From contig CBDCCP010000001.1 of NCBI GenBank assembly GCA_965214915.1, positions 1,116,001 to 1,180,000 on the forward strand: 64,000 nt of DNA, written 5' to 3'. The position numbers and the translations under genes were made by a program. Below the pieces are notes generated by a model. The model saw only the letters and a program-made list of their open reading frames with translations. It had not been told where the DNA came from and ran no database searches. Numbering within the stretch: the first letter of the stretch is position 1; each line of letters starts with the position of its first letter. Origin of the DNA: CATQHP01 sp965214915 (GTDB lineage: Bacteria; Acidobacteriota; Terriglobia; Bryobacterales; UBA6623). This document shows positions 9,281-18,724 of the stretch, piece by piece.

Positions 9281-10216
9281 TTGAAACCCGGCAGCGCAAG
9301 GACCGCCCAGCCTGTCGGGGCGCAATCCGCGCTTCTTGCGCTGACGGTCGGGGTGATTCGGGGCGGCAACCAGGTTGCTCTGAAAACGGCGCTGACCGCG
9401 TTGCCGCCTTTGTGGACGGCGTTCGGACGCATGGCGGTCAGTTGCGCGGCCGTCGGGCTGTGGTCGTTGTTGCGGCGCCGCGAGCTGACGCCCGAGCGCG
9501 CGGAGGTTCCCCGGCTGGCCCTGCTGGCCGCGCTCTTTACCGTACAGATATCGATTCTGCACACGGGCGCCGACTACACCTCGCCGGCGTACGCGGTGGT
9601 TCTCATCAATATGAATCCGATCATGGCCAACCTGATCGCGCATTTTTTCGTGCCGGAAGACAGGCTTTCGGCGGCGCGGGCGCTGGGCTTGGCGATTGCG
9701 TTCGGCGGCATCGCCTGGGTGTTTTTCGGGAACCCGGACCCAGCTCTGGCCCCCAAACCGGCATTGGGCAACGCCATGATGCTGTTGTCGGCGCTGCTGG
9801 TGGCGGTGCGCACGGTGTATATTCAGCGGCTCGTGCAGAAGATACGGCCCGAAAAAGCGGCGTTTTGGCAGATGCTGGCCTGCTTGCCGGCATTTCTGGC
9901 GGGAGGCGTCGTTTTCAAGGGAGTGGGCGAGCGCGTTCCCTTGGATTGGCAGCAGGTTTTGGCGCTGCTCTATCAGGGACTGCTGGTCGGCGGCGCCGGC
10001 CTGCTGCTATGGATTTATCTCCTGCGCAAGCATACGCCGGGAACGATTTCGGTGTTTTCGTTCGTGACGCCGTTGTGCGGCGTACTCATGAGCGCGGCCG
10101 TTTTCGGCGAAAACATTACGCCGCGGCTGTTGACCGGCGTCGCGGCCGTGCTGATCGGGATTTCCCTGGTAGCGAGACCGCGGCGGGCGCTGCCCGTTGC
10201 GGAGACCGGCGGCTGA
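9281..10216 (+). CDS. EamA-family (DMT) transporter
   Basis: This protein has about 311 residues and roughly ten hydrophobic helices in two EamA repeats (for example IRGGNQVALKTALTALPP and PGTISVFSFVTPLCGVLMSA). It is an inner-membrane drug/metabolite transporter, and the substrate is unknown. There is no ATG near the family start; TTG at 9281 was chosen, while the open frame reaches back to 9065 inside the preceding gene. It ends 6 bp before the convergent aminotransferase gene. Confidence 0.85.
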   Translation: MKPGSARTAQPVGAQSALLALTVGVIRGGNQVALKTALTALPPLWTAFGRMAVSCAAVGLWSLLRRRELTPERAEVPRLALLAALFTVQISILHTGADYTSPAYAVVLINMNPIMANLIAHFFVPEDRLSAARALGLAIAFGGIAWVFFGNPDPALAPKPALGNAMMLLSALLVAVRTVYIQRLVQKIRPEKAAFWQMLACLPAFLAGGVVFKGVGERVPLDWQQVLALLYQGLLVGGAGLLLWIYLLRKHTPGTISVFSFVTPLCGVLMSAAVFGENITPRLLTGVAAVLIGISLVARPRRALPVAETGG

Positions 10217-10222
10217 ATCGCT

Positions 10223-11389
10223 TCACTTTCCCGCGGCCATCATTTCGCGAATGCGCGCGACGGCGGTCTCGATGCGCTCGAGCGCCGTAGCGTAGCTGAA
10301 GCGCAGGTAGCCCTCGCCGTATTCGCCGAAAGCGTTTCCGCCCAGGCAGGCCACGCCCGCTTCCTGCAGGATGCGCTCGGCGATCGCGGTCGAGCCGAGT
10401 CCGGTAGCGGCGATGTTGGGAAAGGCGTAGAAGGCGCCGCCGGGCTTTGCGCAGCGGAATCCTGGGATGGCGTTGAAAGCGTCCACGATGAAATCCCTGC
10501 GCCGCCTGAATTCCTCGACCATCTCGCGCACGCCGTCTTGCGGGCCGCGCAGCGCCTCGATCGCGGCGCGCTGGGTGAAGCTTGCCGTATGCGAAGCGGA
10601 ATTGACTTGCAGCAGACACACGACGTCGACAAGCCGCTTGGGAAAAACGCCGTAACCGATGCGCCAGCCGGTCATGCGGTGAGCTTTGGAAAAGCCGTCG
10701 AGGATGATGGTCTTTTCCGCCATGCCTTCGACCGCCGCGATCGAGGCCGGTTTTTCGTCGAAGGCGATGAGGTTGTAAATTTCGTCCGAGAGAACAATCA
10801 GGTCGCGGTCGCGGACCAGCTCGGCGATGGCGCGGATATCGCCGGCCGGGATTGCCCCGCCCGTGGGGTTCTGCGGCGAATTGAGGATCACCATTTTGGT
10901 GCGCTCGGACAGCCGGTCGCGGAAGCATTCGAGATCGAACGAAAAGCCGCGCTCCTCGACAAGCGGAATCGGCACGGGCTTCGCGCCGCAATAGCCGATC
11001 ACGGATTTGTAGATCGGGAAGCCGGGGTCGGGGTAGAGCGCTTCGTCGCCGGGCTCGAGCAGCGCCAGCATGGAGAAAAAGAGAATCGGCTTCGCGCCCG
11101 GCGTAATCACCACTTGCGATTCTTCGACGGGAATGCCCCGCGTCGCGGCAATGTGCTCAGCAACGGCTTCGCGCAGCTCGGGGTCTCCCTGGGTCGGCCC
11201 GTATTTGGTGAATCCGGCGTCCAACGCCCGCTTGCCGGCCTCGATAACATGCGCCGCCGTGGGGAAATCCGGCTCGCCGATCTCCATGTGAACGATGTCG
11301 CGGCCCTGCGCTTCGAGCGCGCGGGCGCGTACCAGCACCTCGAAAGCCCCCTCCCCCTGAAGCTTGTGCGTACGCGCTGCCGGCTGCAT
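10223..11389 (-). CDS. PLP-dependent class I/II aminotransferase
   Basis: The product is 388 residues from ATG MQPAARTHKLQGEG; the frame extends upstream but without conservation. The PLP lysine is near residue 235 in DGFSKAHRMTGWRIGYG. NSPQNPTGG and LSDEIYNLI are class I motifs. It is probably an aspartate- or aromatic-type aminotransferase; the N-terminal EIGEPDFPT is typical of subgroup I-gamma. It is a single gene, convergent with the EamA transporter and divergent from creD (about 125 bp between the two starts). Confidence 0.92.
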   Translation of the reverse strand: MQPAARTHKLQGEGAFEVLVRARALEAQGRDIVHMEIGEPDFPTAAHVIEAGKRALDAGFTKYGPTQGDPELREAVAEHIAATRGIPVEESQVVITPGAKPILFFSMLALLEPGDEALYPDPGFPIYKSVIGYCGAKPVPIPLVEERGFSFDLECFRDRLSERTKMVILNSPQNPTGGAIPAGDIRAIAELVRDRDLIVLSDEIYNLIAFDEKPASIAAVEGMAEKTIILDGFSKAHRMTGWRIGYGVFPKRLVDVVCLLQVNSASHTASFTQRAAIEALRGPQDGVREMVEEFRRRRDFIVDAFNAIPGFRCAKPGGAFYAFPNIAATGLGSTAIAERILQEAGVACLGGNAFGEYGEGYLRFSYATALERIETAVARIREMMAAGK

Positions 11390-11514
11390 GAGCGAATTGC
11401 AAGTGTACCAATCCGCGCCGCCGGATCGGCCGGGCGGCGCATTTTGCAGACTACAATGAAGGCGCCGCCTTGACGGGGCGGCCCGTTGGAGCGTCCGCAA
11501 CGAGGAGCGGCAAC

Positions 11515-12900
11515 ATGAATCCATCTACCCCTCCCGCGCTGGACGGCGCATGGGAAACCCTGACCCAATCGCCGTTTCTGCGCTTGCTCGTCGTCGGTTT
11601 TCTTGTCATTTTGCTGCAGATCCCCGTGGTGTTCATCGACAGCCTCGTTAGCGAACGTAGCCGGACCCGCCAGGAGGCTGTCGACGATATTTCCGCGAAG
11701 TGGGGCCGCGGGCAGGCAGTCTTCGGCCCCTATCTGGTCGTTCCCTATACCTACGACATTGTCGAAAAGGATGCCGAGACGGGCAACGACCGCTTCAGCG
11801 AGCGCGCGGCGGTTGCGGCGTTTTTGCCCGAAGACCTGCGCATCGCCGCGGACCTCGAAACCGAGGTTCGGCGGCGCGGCATCTTCGAGACGCCGGTGTA
11901 CTCTTCCGCGATAAGACTCGAAGGAGGGTTCGCCGCTCCCGATTTCAGTCCCTGGAAGACCGAGCCGGAGCGCATCGATTGGCGGCAGGCGCAGCTTGTC
12001 TTCGAAGTCTCCGATGTCCACGCCGTGCAAAACCGGGCGCAGTTGAACTGGTCCGGAAAGGAGTTGCATTTCGAGCCGGGCACGGGGCTGCTTGCGACGG
12101 AACTGCCCGGTTTTCATTCTCCTGTCTCGATTTCGGCGGAATCGCGCGAGTTGAGCTTCGCGGCCGAGTTCGATCTCAGGGGCAGTTTCATGCTGCGCTT
12201 CGCTCCACTGGGAAAGAGCACCGAGGCAGCCATCAAGGCCGATTGGGCCGACCCCAGCTTCCAGGGCGCTTACCTGCCGGCAGCTTCGACAATCGGCCCG
12301 GACGGATTCGAGGCCGAATGGCGGATTCCTCATCTGGGGCGCAACTACCCGCAAAGCTGGTCGCGTACCGAGCATGGCATGGCAATCCGGGAATCGGCGT
12401 TCGGGTTCGACTTGCTGACCCTGGTGGACTCCTACCGTCAGACCGAGCGGAGCCTCAAATACCAACTTCTGTTTCTGGGGCTGACGTTCCTCACGATCTG
12501 GCTCTTCGAGGCAATGGGCGGCGCGCGGCTGCATCCGATCCAATATCTGTTTATCGGAGCGGCAATGTGTCTTTTCTATCTGCTGGAGCTGGCGCTCGCC
12601 GAACAGCTTGGATTTGCAACTGCGTACAGCCTGGCCGCCGCTCTCGTGGCCGGGCTGGTATTTTTCTATACAAGCTTCGTGCTCGACTCGCAGCGGCGGG
12701 CGGCTGCGGTAGCGGGCGTTCTGGCCGGCCTCTACGGATGCCTTTACGCGCTGCTGCAACTCGAGGACTACGCGCTTTTGGCGGGGTCGCTCGGGCTGTT
12801 CCTGATCTTGGCGGCCGTCATGTACGCGACGCGCAACGTGGATTGGTATGAGGCCAAGCTCGCTTCGCCGAAGCCGGGCGCAGAGAAACCGCTAAAATAG
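11515..12900 (+). CDS. creD: Inner membrane protein CreD homologue
   Basis: The protein has 461 residues. One N-terminal membrane helix (LRLLVVGFLVILLQIPVVFI) is followed by a periplasmic beta-rich domain of about 290 residues with QAVFGPYLVVPYTYD, typical of CreD. Five or so C-terminal helices include LTFLTIWLFEAMGGARLHP. In enterobacteria CreD is controlled by the CreBC two-component system. No creB or creC lies here, so regulation is probably different. It is followed by the CobN-like gene on the same strand after 69 bp. Confidence 0.9.
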   Translation: MNPSTPPALDGAWETLTQSPFLRLLVVGFLVILLQIPVVFIDSLVSERSRTRQEAVDDISAKWGRGQAVFGPYLVVPYTYDIVEKDAETGNDRFSERAAVAAFLPEDLRIAADLETEVRRRGIFETPVYSSAIRLEGGFAAPDFSPWKTEPERIDWRQAQLVFEVSDVHAVQNRAQLNWSGKELHFEPGTGLLATELPGFHSPVSISAESRELSFAAEFDLRGSFMLRFAPLGKSTEAAIKADWADPSFQGAYLPAASTIGPDGFEAEWRIPHLGRNYPQSWSRTEHGMAIRESAFGFDLLTLVDSYRQTERSLKYQLLFLGLTFLTIWLFEAMGGARLHPIQYLFIGAAMCLFYLLELALAEQLGFATAYSLAAALVAGLVFFYTSFVLDSQRRAAAVAGVLAGLYGCLYALLQLEDYALLAGSLGLFLILAAVMYATRNVDWYEAKLASPKPGAEKPLK

Positions 12901-12969
12901 TGGGCGGGCCGCCGTCGGGCCGGCTCCTTCAGGCGCATTGTCGAACCCCTTCGTCCGCTGCGGATTCCC

Positions 12970-15900
12970 ATGTTGACACGGGCTTTTTCCGGCCGCCGCT
13001 CGGCCTTCGCCGCCGGGCTGGCGCTGGCCGCCGCCGCCGCGGGCGGGTATTGGCTTACCCGTCCGCGCATCGTGTTCCTCGGCTTCCCGAGCATGTATCG
13101 ATTTCTGATCGCGGAGGCCGCGGGCCGCAGCGGAGTGCGTTATGCCTACCGTCTCCCGGAGGAAATTGATAATCCCGCGCTCGGCGAGCCGGACTTCTCG
13201 CGTTACGCGGCGATTTACGTCAGCGGCCGGCGTTCCGACCCGTTGAGCCGCCCGGTCCGCCGCGCTCTGGCGCGGGCGGCGGAAAGCGGCTCGCGGGTAG
13301 TGGTGCTGCCGGCTCACGATACCGCCCGCCTGGGGGTGGGCAACGCCGATTTCAACGGCGAGGAAAAATGGATCGACGACTATTGGCGGTTCGGCGGCGT
13401 TGAAAACATGACCCGCCTCTTGTGGACGACGGCGGCGCGGCGGCTTGACCGGGACTGTCCTCAACTCCCGCCCGAACCGGCTCCCGATGACGGTTTCTAT
13501 CACCCGGCGTCCGCCGCGCTGTTCGCTTCCGCGGCCGAGTACGAACGCTGGTACGAGGCTTCACAGCGGGCGCAGCCCGGCGCGCCGAAGGTTTTTATCG
13601 ATTTTGCCGACGGCTGGCGGTTGGGCATGAACCAGGCGACCGACGCCGTGATCCGGGCGTTCGAAAACGGCGGCTTCAATGCAGCCGCCGTTTTCGGTAC
13701 GGCGCAGACCGCGCCTTTCGCGGTTGACTATCGGCCGGACATCGTCGTTTCCCGCAAGCATGGGCGTTGGTGGTTGGGCGCTCAGGGCGTGGAGACGCTC
13801 GACGAGCAAATTGACGTTCCGGTGCTCCGCGGACTCTCGTTGCTCTTTACGGGAGAGACTTTCGAAGCATACCGGCAAACGCGCGCGGGCATTCGCGGCG
13901 CGGGCCTGATTATGGGCGCGATGGTCCCCGAGATGGACGGCGCCATCGAGCCGACGCTGATCGAGGGCCTCGATGCCGCTTGGTACGGGCGCCGGTTCGA
14001 GGCGTTCCAACAAGAGCGGATCGGCCGCATGGTCGAGCGGGCGCGGCGTTGGGTGCGTCTCAAGAAGACCCCCAACCGCGAAAAGAAGATCGCCGTTTTC
14101 TACGTCTCCGGAATCGGCAAGGGCCGCATTACGGCCGCCGGCTTGAACGTGCCCCGCAGTCTGATGCGCTTTCTGACCGCCATGAAGCGCGCCGGCTACC
14201 GGGTCGACAACGCCCCGCTCGACGAGCGCGGACTCCTCAAAGAAATGTTGGAGAAAGGGCGCAACGTAAGCTTCGGCCGCGAGCGCGACCTGGAGCGGCT
14301 GGCTTCCCGCGAGGGCGTGCTCTTGCTTCCGGCCCGCGGCTACCGCGATTGGTTCGAGACCTTGCCGGAAACGATGCGGCTGGAGGTCGAAGAAGCGTTC
14401 GGACCGCCGCCCGGCGAGTTAATGACGGTTGAGCGGGACGGCGAGACGTTCTTTGTTGTTCCCAAACTCGATTACGGGAACGTGATCGTTCTGCCGCAGC
14501 CGGTTCGCGGCGCCCGCATGGACGCCAGGCTGCAGCACAACGACCGCGTCCCTCCGCCGCATCAATATCTCGCCGTTTACTGGTGGCTGCGGGAGGTCTG
14601 GAAAGCCGACGCGCTGCTCAACTACGGCACGCACGGGACGCACGAATTCCTGCCCGGCAGACCCCTCGGACAACTCGCGGACGATTGGTCCGACCGCACT
14701 CTGGGGCCGTTGCCGAACCTCTACGTCTATGTGATGGACAACGTCGGCGAGGCGTTGATCGCCAAGCGGCGCGGATCGGCCGTGACGGTCAGCCATCAGA
14801 TTCCGCCGGTTGCCGCGGCGGAAATTCGACGGGAAGAGGCGGAGATGGCGGAACTCTACCGTTCTACCGGGCGATTTCTCTCCCAGGACGAGGGCGCCCT
14901 GAAGGAAACGCTGCGCGCACGGATCGGCAGGGCCGCGCGCGAAAAAGGCTTGGACAAAGACCTTGGGGCCGACTGGTCGCAGTCGCTGCCCTCCGACCAG
15001 CGGATCGACGAGTTGCGGCTGCACATTCATCTCATCGACGAAGACAGGATTCCGGTCGGGCTGCACGTCCACGGCGAGCCGAATACGTCCGACGAGCTGG
15101 CGCCGATGATCGCCGCGATGATCGGCGAAGAGGCGGACCGCGGGGCAACGGCCAAACAACGAGCCGCAGAAATTCGCGCGAGCTTCGAGCGCACGGGAGA
15201 AGAGATCGAGCGCACGCTCGAAGCGCTCGCCGGCGGTTACGTAACCCCCGGCGGCGGCGGCGATCCGCTGCGCAACCCAAGCGCCTTGCCCACGGGGCGT
15301 AATCTGTACGGCATCAACCCCGCGGAGACGCCGACCCGCGCCGCGTGGGAAACCGGAGTCGAGCTTGCCCGGGCGCAACTCGCCGCCGAGAACGAGCGAC
15401 TGGGCCGTTGGCCGCGCAAGATCGGTTTCACGCTTTGGAATACTGAATTGATCCGCCAATACGGGACGGACCTGGCGCATATCCTCTATCTATTGGGCGT
15501 GCGGCCCGTCTGGGATCACCGCAACATCGTCGAAGATGTCGAATTGATCCCGATGCGGGAGCTCGGACGGCCCCGCATCGATGTTGTGATCCAGGCGGCT
15601 TCGCTCTTCCGCGACACGTTCCCCGACCGTCTGGAATTGCTGGACAAGGCGGTGCGTCTGGCGGCCGCCGCCCGGGACGGCGAGAACTACATCGCCGAGC
15701 ATACGGACGAGTCCGAGACGGCCCTGAAACGAGCCGGGATGGCCGCCGACGATGCGCGCGTGCTTGCCGGGGCGCGGATATTCAGCAATTCCGCCGGCGG
15801 CTACGGAACCGGCTTGGTCGCGGGCATCGAGCGCAGCGGGGAGTATTCCGATACAAGCGGATTGACCGCGGCGTATCTGGCCCGCGCAGGCGCCGTGTAC

Positions 15901-16764
15901 ACCCAAGGCTTCGAGTGGGGCGGCGCGGCGCCGGGCGCGTATGAACAACAACTCAAGCGCACGGACGCCGTGACGTTGAGCCGCTCCACCAACGTCGTGG
16001 GCGCGCTGACGCTGGACCACTATTTCGAATACCTGGGCGGCATGACGATGGCCGTGCGGGACACGACCGGCGTGTCTCCCGAAACCTATCTGGCGGATGT
16101 TCGCGATGCCGACGTTCCCCGCATGGAGACGCTCCGCGAAGCGTTGACCCGCGGCTTGCGCGGCAAGTTTTGGAATCCCAAATGGATTCGCGCCCTCCAG
16201 AAAGAAGGATTCTCGGGCGCGGTCGAGATTTCGCAGACCGCAACCAATCTATTCGGTTGGCAGGTCACCAAGCCCGAAGCCGTCGACGAGTATGTCTGGG
16301 ACACGGCCTTCGAGATTTATCACGAGGACGCGTTGGGGCTCGGTTTGCCGCAGTGGTTCGACAGAGAGAATCCGTTTGCCTATCAGAACATCGCCGCGGT
16401 GATGCTCGAAGCGGCGCGCAAGGGTTACTGGGAACCCTCGGCCGGCGTCGTCGAACGGCTGGCGGCCGCCTACGCCGATTCGGTCGAGCGGCACGGCGCC
16501 GCCGGCGATATCCGCACGGCCGGCAACCGCCGCTTCGCTGCGTTCGTCGAGCAGCGGCTGGCGAATGCCGGGCGCCTCGAGTCGATCTCCGCGCTGCGGC
16601 GCGAATTCGAGCGCGGTGCGGGAGAAAGCGTCGCCGGCCGCCGCCTGGTCGCGGCCGATCCGGTTGCGCCGGCCGCCGCGAGCTTGCCCCAAACGGGAGT
16701 CGGGGCGGTCGTCTTGTTGGCGCTTGCAGGGGTATTCTGGGCCGGTTGGCGCCGCTCGGGATAA
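12970..16764 (+). CDS. CobN-family chelatase, membrane-anchored at both ends
   Basis: This 1264-residue homologue of the large subunit of cobaltochelatase/Mg-chelatase (CobN/BchH) has the core motif NYGTHGTHEFLPG near residue 553, then YVMDNVGEALIAKRRGSAV and HYFEYLGGM. Unlike soluble CobN it begins with a signal-anchor helix (FAAGLALAAAAAGGYWL). It ends with LPQTG at residues 1239-1243, a hydrophobic helix and RRSG. The layout implies that the catalytic body lies outside the cytoplasm. No CobS/CobT or BchI/BchD partner and no cobalamin genes are nearby. Membrane-bound CobN relatives such as HmuS of Bacteroidetes act on haem, so tetrapyrrole demetalation or salvage is a plausible role, by inference. 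Confidence 0.88.
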   Translation: MLTRAFSGRRSAFAAGLALAAAAAGGYWLTRPRIVFLGFPSMYRFLIAEAAGRSGVRYAYRLPEEIDNPALGEPDFSRYAAIYVSGRRSDPLSRPVRRALARAAESGSRVVVLPAHDTARLGVGNADFNGEEKWIDDYWRFGGVENMTRLLWTTAARRLDRDCPQLPPEPAPDDGFYHPASAALFASAAEYERWYEASQRAQPGAPKVFIDFADGWRLGMNQATDAVIRAFENGGFNAAAVFGTAQTAPFAVDYRPDIVVSRKHGRWWLGAQGVETLDEQIDVPVLRGLSLLFTGETFEAYRQTRAGIRGAGLIMGAMVPEMDGAIEPTLIEGLDAAWYGRRFEAFQQERIGRMVERARRWVRLKKTPNREKKIAVFYVSGIGKGRITAAGLNVPRSLMRFLTAMKRAGYRVDNAPLDERGLLKEMLEKGRNVSFGRERDLERLASREGVLLLPARGYRDWFETLPETMRLEVEEAFGPPPGELMTVERDGETFFVVPKLDYGNVIVLPQPVRGARMDARLQHNDRVPPPHQYLAVYWWLREVWKADALLNYGTHGTHEFLPGRPLGQLADDWSDRTLGPLPNLYVYVMDNVGEALIAKRRGSAVTVSHQIPPVAAAEIRREEAEMAELYRSTGRFLSQDEGALKETLRARIGRAAREKGLDKDLGADWSQSLPSDQRIDELRLHIHLIDEDRIPVGLHVHGEPNTSDELAPMIAAMIGEEADRGATAKQRAAEIRASFERTGEEIERTLEALAGGYVTPGGGGDPLRNPSALPTGRNLYGINPAETPTRAAWETGVELARAQLAAENERLGRWPRKIGFTLWNTELIRQYGTDLAHILYLLGVRPVWDHRNIVEDVELIPMRELGRPRIDVVIQAASLFRDTFPDRLELLDKAVRLAAAARDGENYIAEHTDESETALKRAGMAADDARVLAGARIFSNSAGGYGTGLVAGIERSGEYSDTSGLTAAYLARAGAVYTQGFEWGGAAPGAYEQQLKRTDAVTLSRSTNVVGALTLDHYFEYLGGMTMAVRDTTGVSPETYLADVRDADVPRMETLREALTRGLRGKFWNPKWIRALQKEGFSGAVEISQTATNLFGWQVTKPEAVDEYVWDTAFEIYHEDALGLGLPQWFDRENPFAYQNIAAVMLEAARKGYWEPSAGVVERLAAAYADSVERHGAAGDIRTAGNRRFAAFVEQRLANAGRLESISALRREFERGAGESVAGRRLVAADPVAPAAASLPQTGVGAVVLLALAGVFWAGWRRSG

Positions 16765-16838
16765 GCCGCCGGCAGCCGCCGACCGGGGCTGAAAACCGGT
16801 TGCTATACTGACGCTTGATCTTGGGCGGAAGCGGGCCG

Positions 16839-18200
16839 GTGGCGAAAACCTTTTACATCGAAACGTTCGGCTGTCAGATGAACGTGCATGACAGCGAAAA
16901 AGTTCGCGGCGTTCTGACCGCCCGCGGCTACGAGCAGGCGCCTTCGCCCGACGACGCCGAGCTCGTCCTCTACAACACTTGCAGCATCCGCGATAAGGCC
17001 GAGCAGAAGGTTTTTGCGCGGCTGGCGGGCTTGAAGCGCCGGCGGGCAGGCAAGACGATCGGGGTGTTGGGCTGCGCCGCGCAGCACAACGGCCAGGATA
17101 TTTTCAAACGGGCGCCGCATGTCGACTTTGTTTGCGGCTCGGCCTCCTACAACGCGCTGCCCGCTCTGATGGACCGTGTCGAGACCGGAGAAACCCGCGT
17201 CACCGGACTCGATATCGACACGGACGAGACATTCGACGCCCCGCGGACCGAGCGCGACAACCCTTACAGCGCCTACATCACGATCGTCGAGGGCTGCGAC
17301 AAAGCTTGCACATACTGCGTGGTGCCCTTTACGCGCGGCCCGGAGCGCAGCCGCGCGAGCCGGTCGATCATGGCCGAAGCCCGCGGGCTGGCGGCTCGCG
17401 GCTATACCGAGATTACGCTGCTGGGGCAGACGGTCAACAGCTACCGCGACCCCTCCGAGGCGGGCTGGAGCTTCGCCAAGCTGCTCGACGAAGTGGGCAA
17501 CGTTGCGGGCATTCGGCGGGTGCGCTTCACCACGTCTCACCCAAGCGACTTCACCCGCGATATCGTCGAGGCGATCGACCGCAACGAATCGCTCTGCAAC
17601 CAGGTCCACCTGCCGGTGCAGTCGGGCTCGACCGCAGTGCTGAACCGCATGAGGCGGACTTACACGCGCGACCGCTACTTGCGCTGCGTCGAAACGATCA
17701 AGGGCGCCAAGCGCAACATCGAGTTGAGCACCGACATGATCGTCGGATTCCCGGGCGAGACCGAAGCCGACTTCGAGCAAACGCTGTCGCTGCTGGACGA
17801 AGTCGAGTACGGCTCGCTCTTCTCGTTCAAATACTCGCCGCGCAAAGGTACGCCGGCGGCCGGTTTCGAGCAGGTTCCCGAAGAAGAAAAGAGCCGCCGT
17901 CTGGCGGTTCTGCAAGAGCGGCAGCGACGGATTCAAATACGCCGCAACGCGCAATCGATCGACAGCGAAGAAGAAGCGCTCGTCGCAGGCCGCCGCGAGA
18001 AATTCGGGCAGTGGATCGGCCGAACGACGCAGAACCGCGTGCTCAACTTCAGCGATCCTCAACGCCTCGCCGGCAACCGCGACTTGCGCGGAGCTTACTG
18101 CAAGGTTCGAGTGACCGGCTCGGGACCGAACTCGCTCGTGGGCGTATTGACCGCGGCGGAGACCGCGCCGGCATTCAACGGCTTTCGGATTTTGCAATAA
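16839..18200 (+). CDS. miaB: tRNA-2-methylthio-N6-dimethylallyladenosine synthase MiaB
   Basis: The protein has 453 residues from GTG 16839, preceded by a GGAAG ribosome site; a TTG at 16815 is also in frame. The N-terminal UPF0004 domain holds three cluster cysteines (ETFGCQMN, NTCSIRD, LGCAAQ). The radical SAM motif is CDKACTYC. A TRAM domain follows at the C-terminus. The enzyme methylthiolates i6A37 in tRNAs. CQMN and CVVPFTRGPERSR favour MiaB over MtaB or RimO. DUF151 follows 11 bp downstream, suggesting an operon. Confidence 0.95.
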   Translation: MAKTFYIETFGCQMNVHDSEKVRGVLTARGYEQAPSPDDAELVLYNTCSIRDKAEQKVFARLAGLKRRRAGKTIGVLGCAAQHNGQDIFKRAPHVDFVCGSASYNALPALMDRVETGETRVTGLDIDTDETFDAPRTERDNPYSAYITIVEGCDKACTYCVVPFTRGPERSRASRSIMAEARGLAARGYTEITLLGQTVNSYRDPSEAGWSFAKLLDEVGNVAGIRRVRFTTSHPSDFTRDIVEAIDRNESLCNQVHLPVQSGSTAVLNRMRRTYTRDRYLRCVETIKGAKRNIELSTDMIVGFPGETEADFEQTLSLLDEVEYGSLFSFKYSPRKGTPAAGFEQVPEEEKSRRLAVLQERQRRIQIRRNAQSIDSEEEALVAGRREKFGQWIGRTTQNRVLNFSDPQRLAGNRDLRGAYCKVRVTGSGPNSLVGVLTAAETAPAFNGFRILQ

Positions 18201-18211
18201 AGGAGAAAACG

Positions 18212-18700
18212 ATGGCGGAAGTGGAAATGAGAATTCGTGGGCTGATGATGGACCCCGTCACCAACATGCCCATCGTGATCCTCAAAGACCTGGACGACAG
18301 CATGGTGCTGCCGATCTGGGTCGGGGTTTACGAAGCCAACGCCATCGCGCTCGAAATCGAGAAGATCGCCACGCCGCGGCCTATGACGCACGACTTGGTC
18401 AAAAATCTGCTGACGGGATGCGAAGCCGGCATTCAGCGCGTAGTCGTCAGCGAGTTGCAGGACGACACGTTTTTCGCGGTGATCTGGCTGGAACGCGCGG
18501 GCGAGTTGATCTCCATCGATTCCCGGCCCAGCGACGCGCTGGCTCTGGCCTTGCGGCTGGATTGCCCGATCTATGTCGAGGAACAGGTGATCGCCTCGTC
18601 GAAGGTCTCGGCGGCCGTAAGCGAGAAAGCCAGCAGCGAAGAGCTCAGGCGCTGGCTCGAAAACCTGGGCGACGAAGACTTGGGCCAGTACAAGATGTAG
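18212..18700 (+). CDS. Bifunctional nuclease family protein (DUF151)
   Basis: The product is 162 residues with an AAGGAG ribosome site 6-7 bp upstream of the ATG. The N-terminal 130 residues are a DUF151 domain: MDPVTNMPIVILKD, LPIWVGVYEANAIAL and IDSRPSDALALALRL are its conserved blocks. The C-terminal tail (SSEELRRWLENLGDEDLGQY) is usual in this family. Plant and bacterial homologues have been described as nucleases, but the bacterial role is unclear. It is co-oriented with miaB. Confidence 0.9.
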   Translation: MAEVEMRIRGLMMDPVTNMPIVILKDLDDSMVLPIWVGVYEANAIALEIEKIATPRPMTHDLVKNLLTGCEAGIQRVVVSELQDDTFFAVIWLERAGELISIDSRPSDALALALRLDCPIYVEEQVIASSKVSAAVSEKASSEELRRWLENLGDEDLGQYKM

Positions 18701-18724
18701 CGGACCGAGACGGACGGCTTGCCG

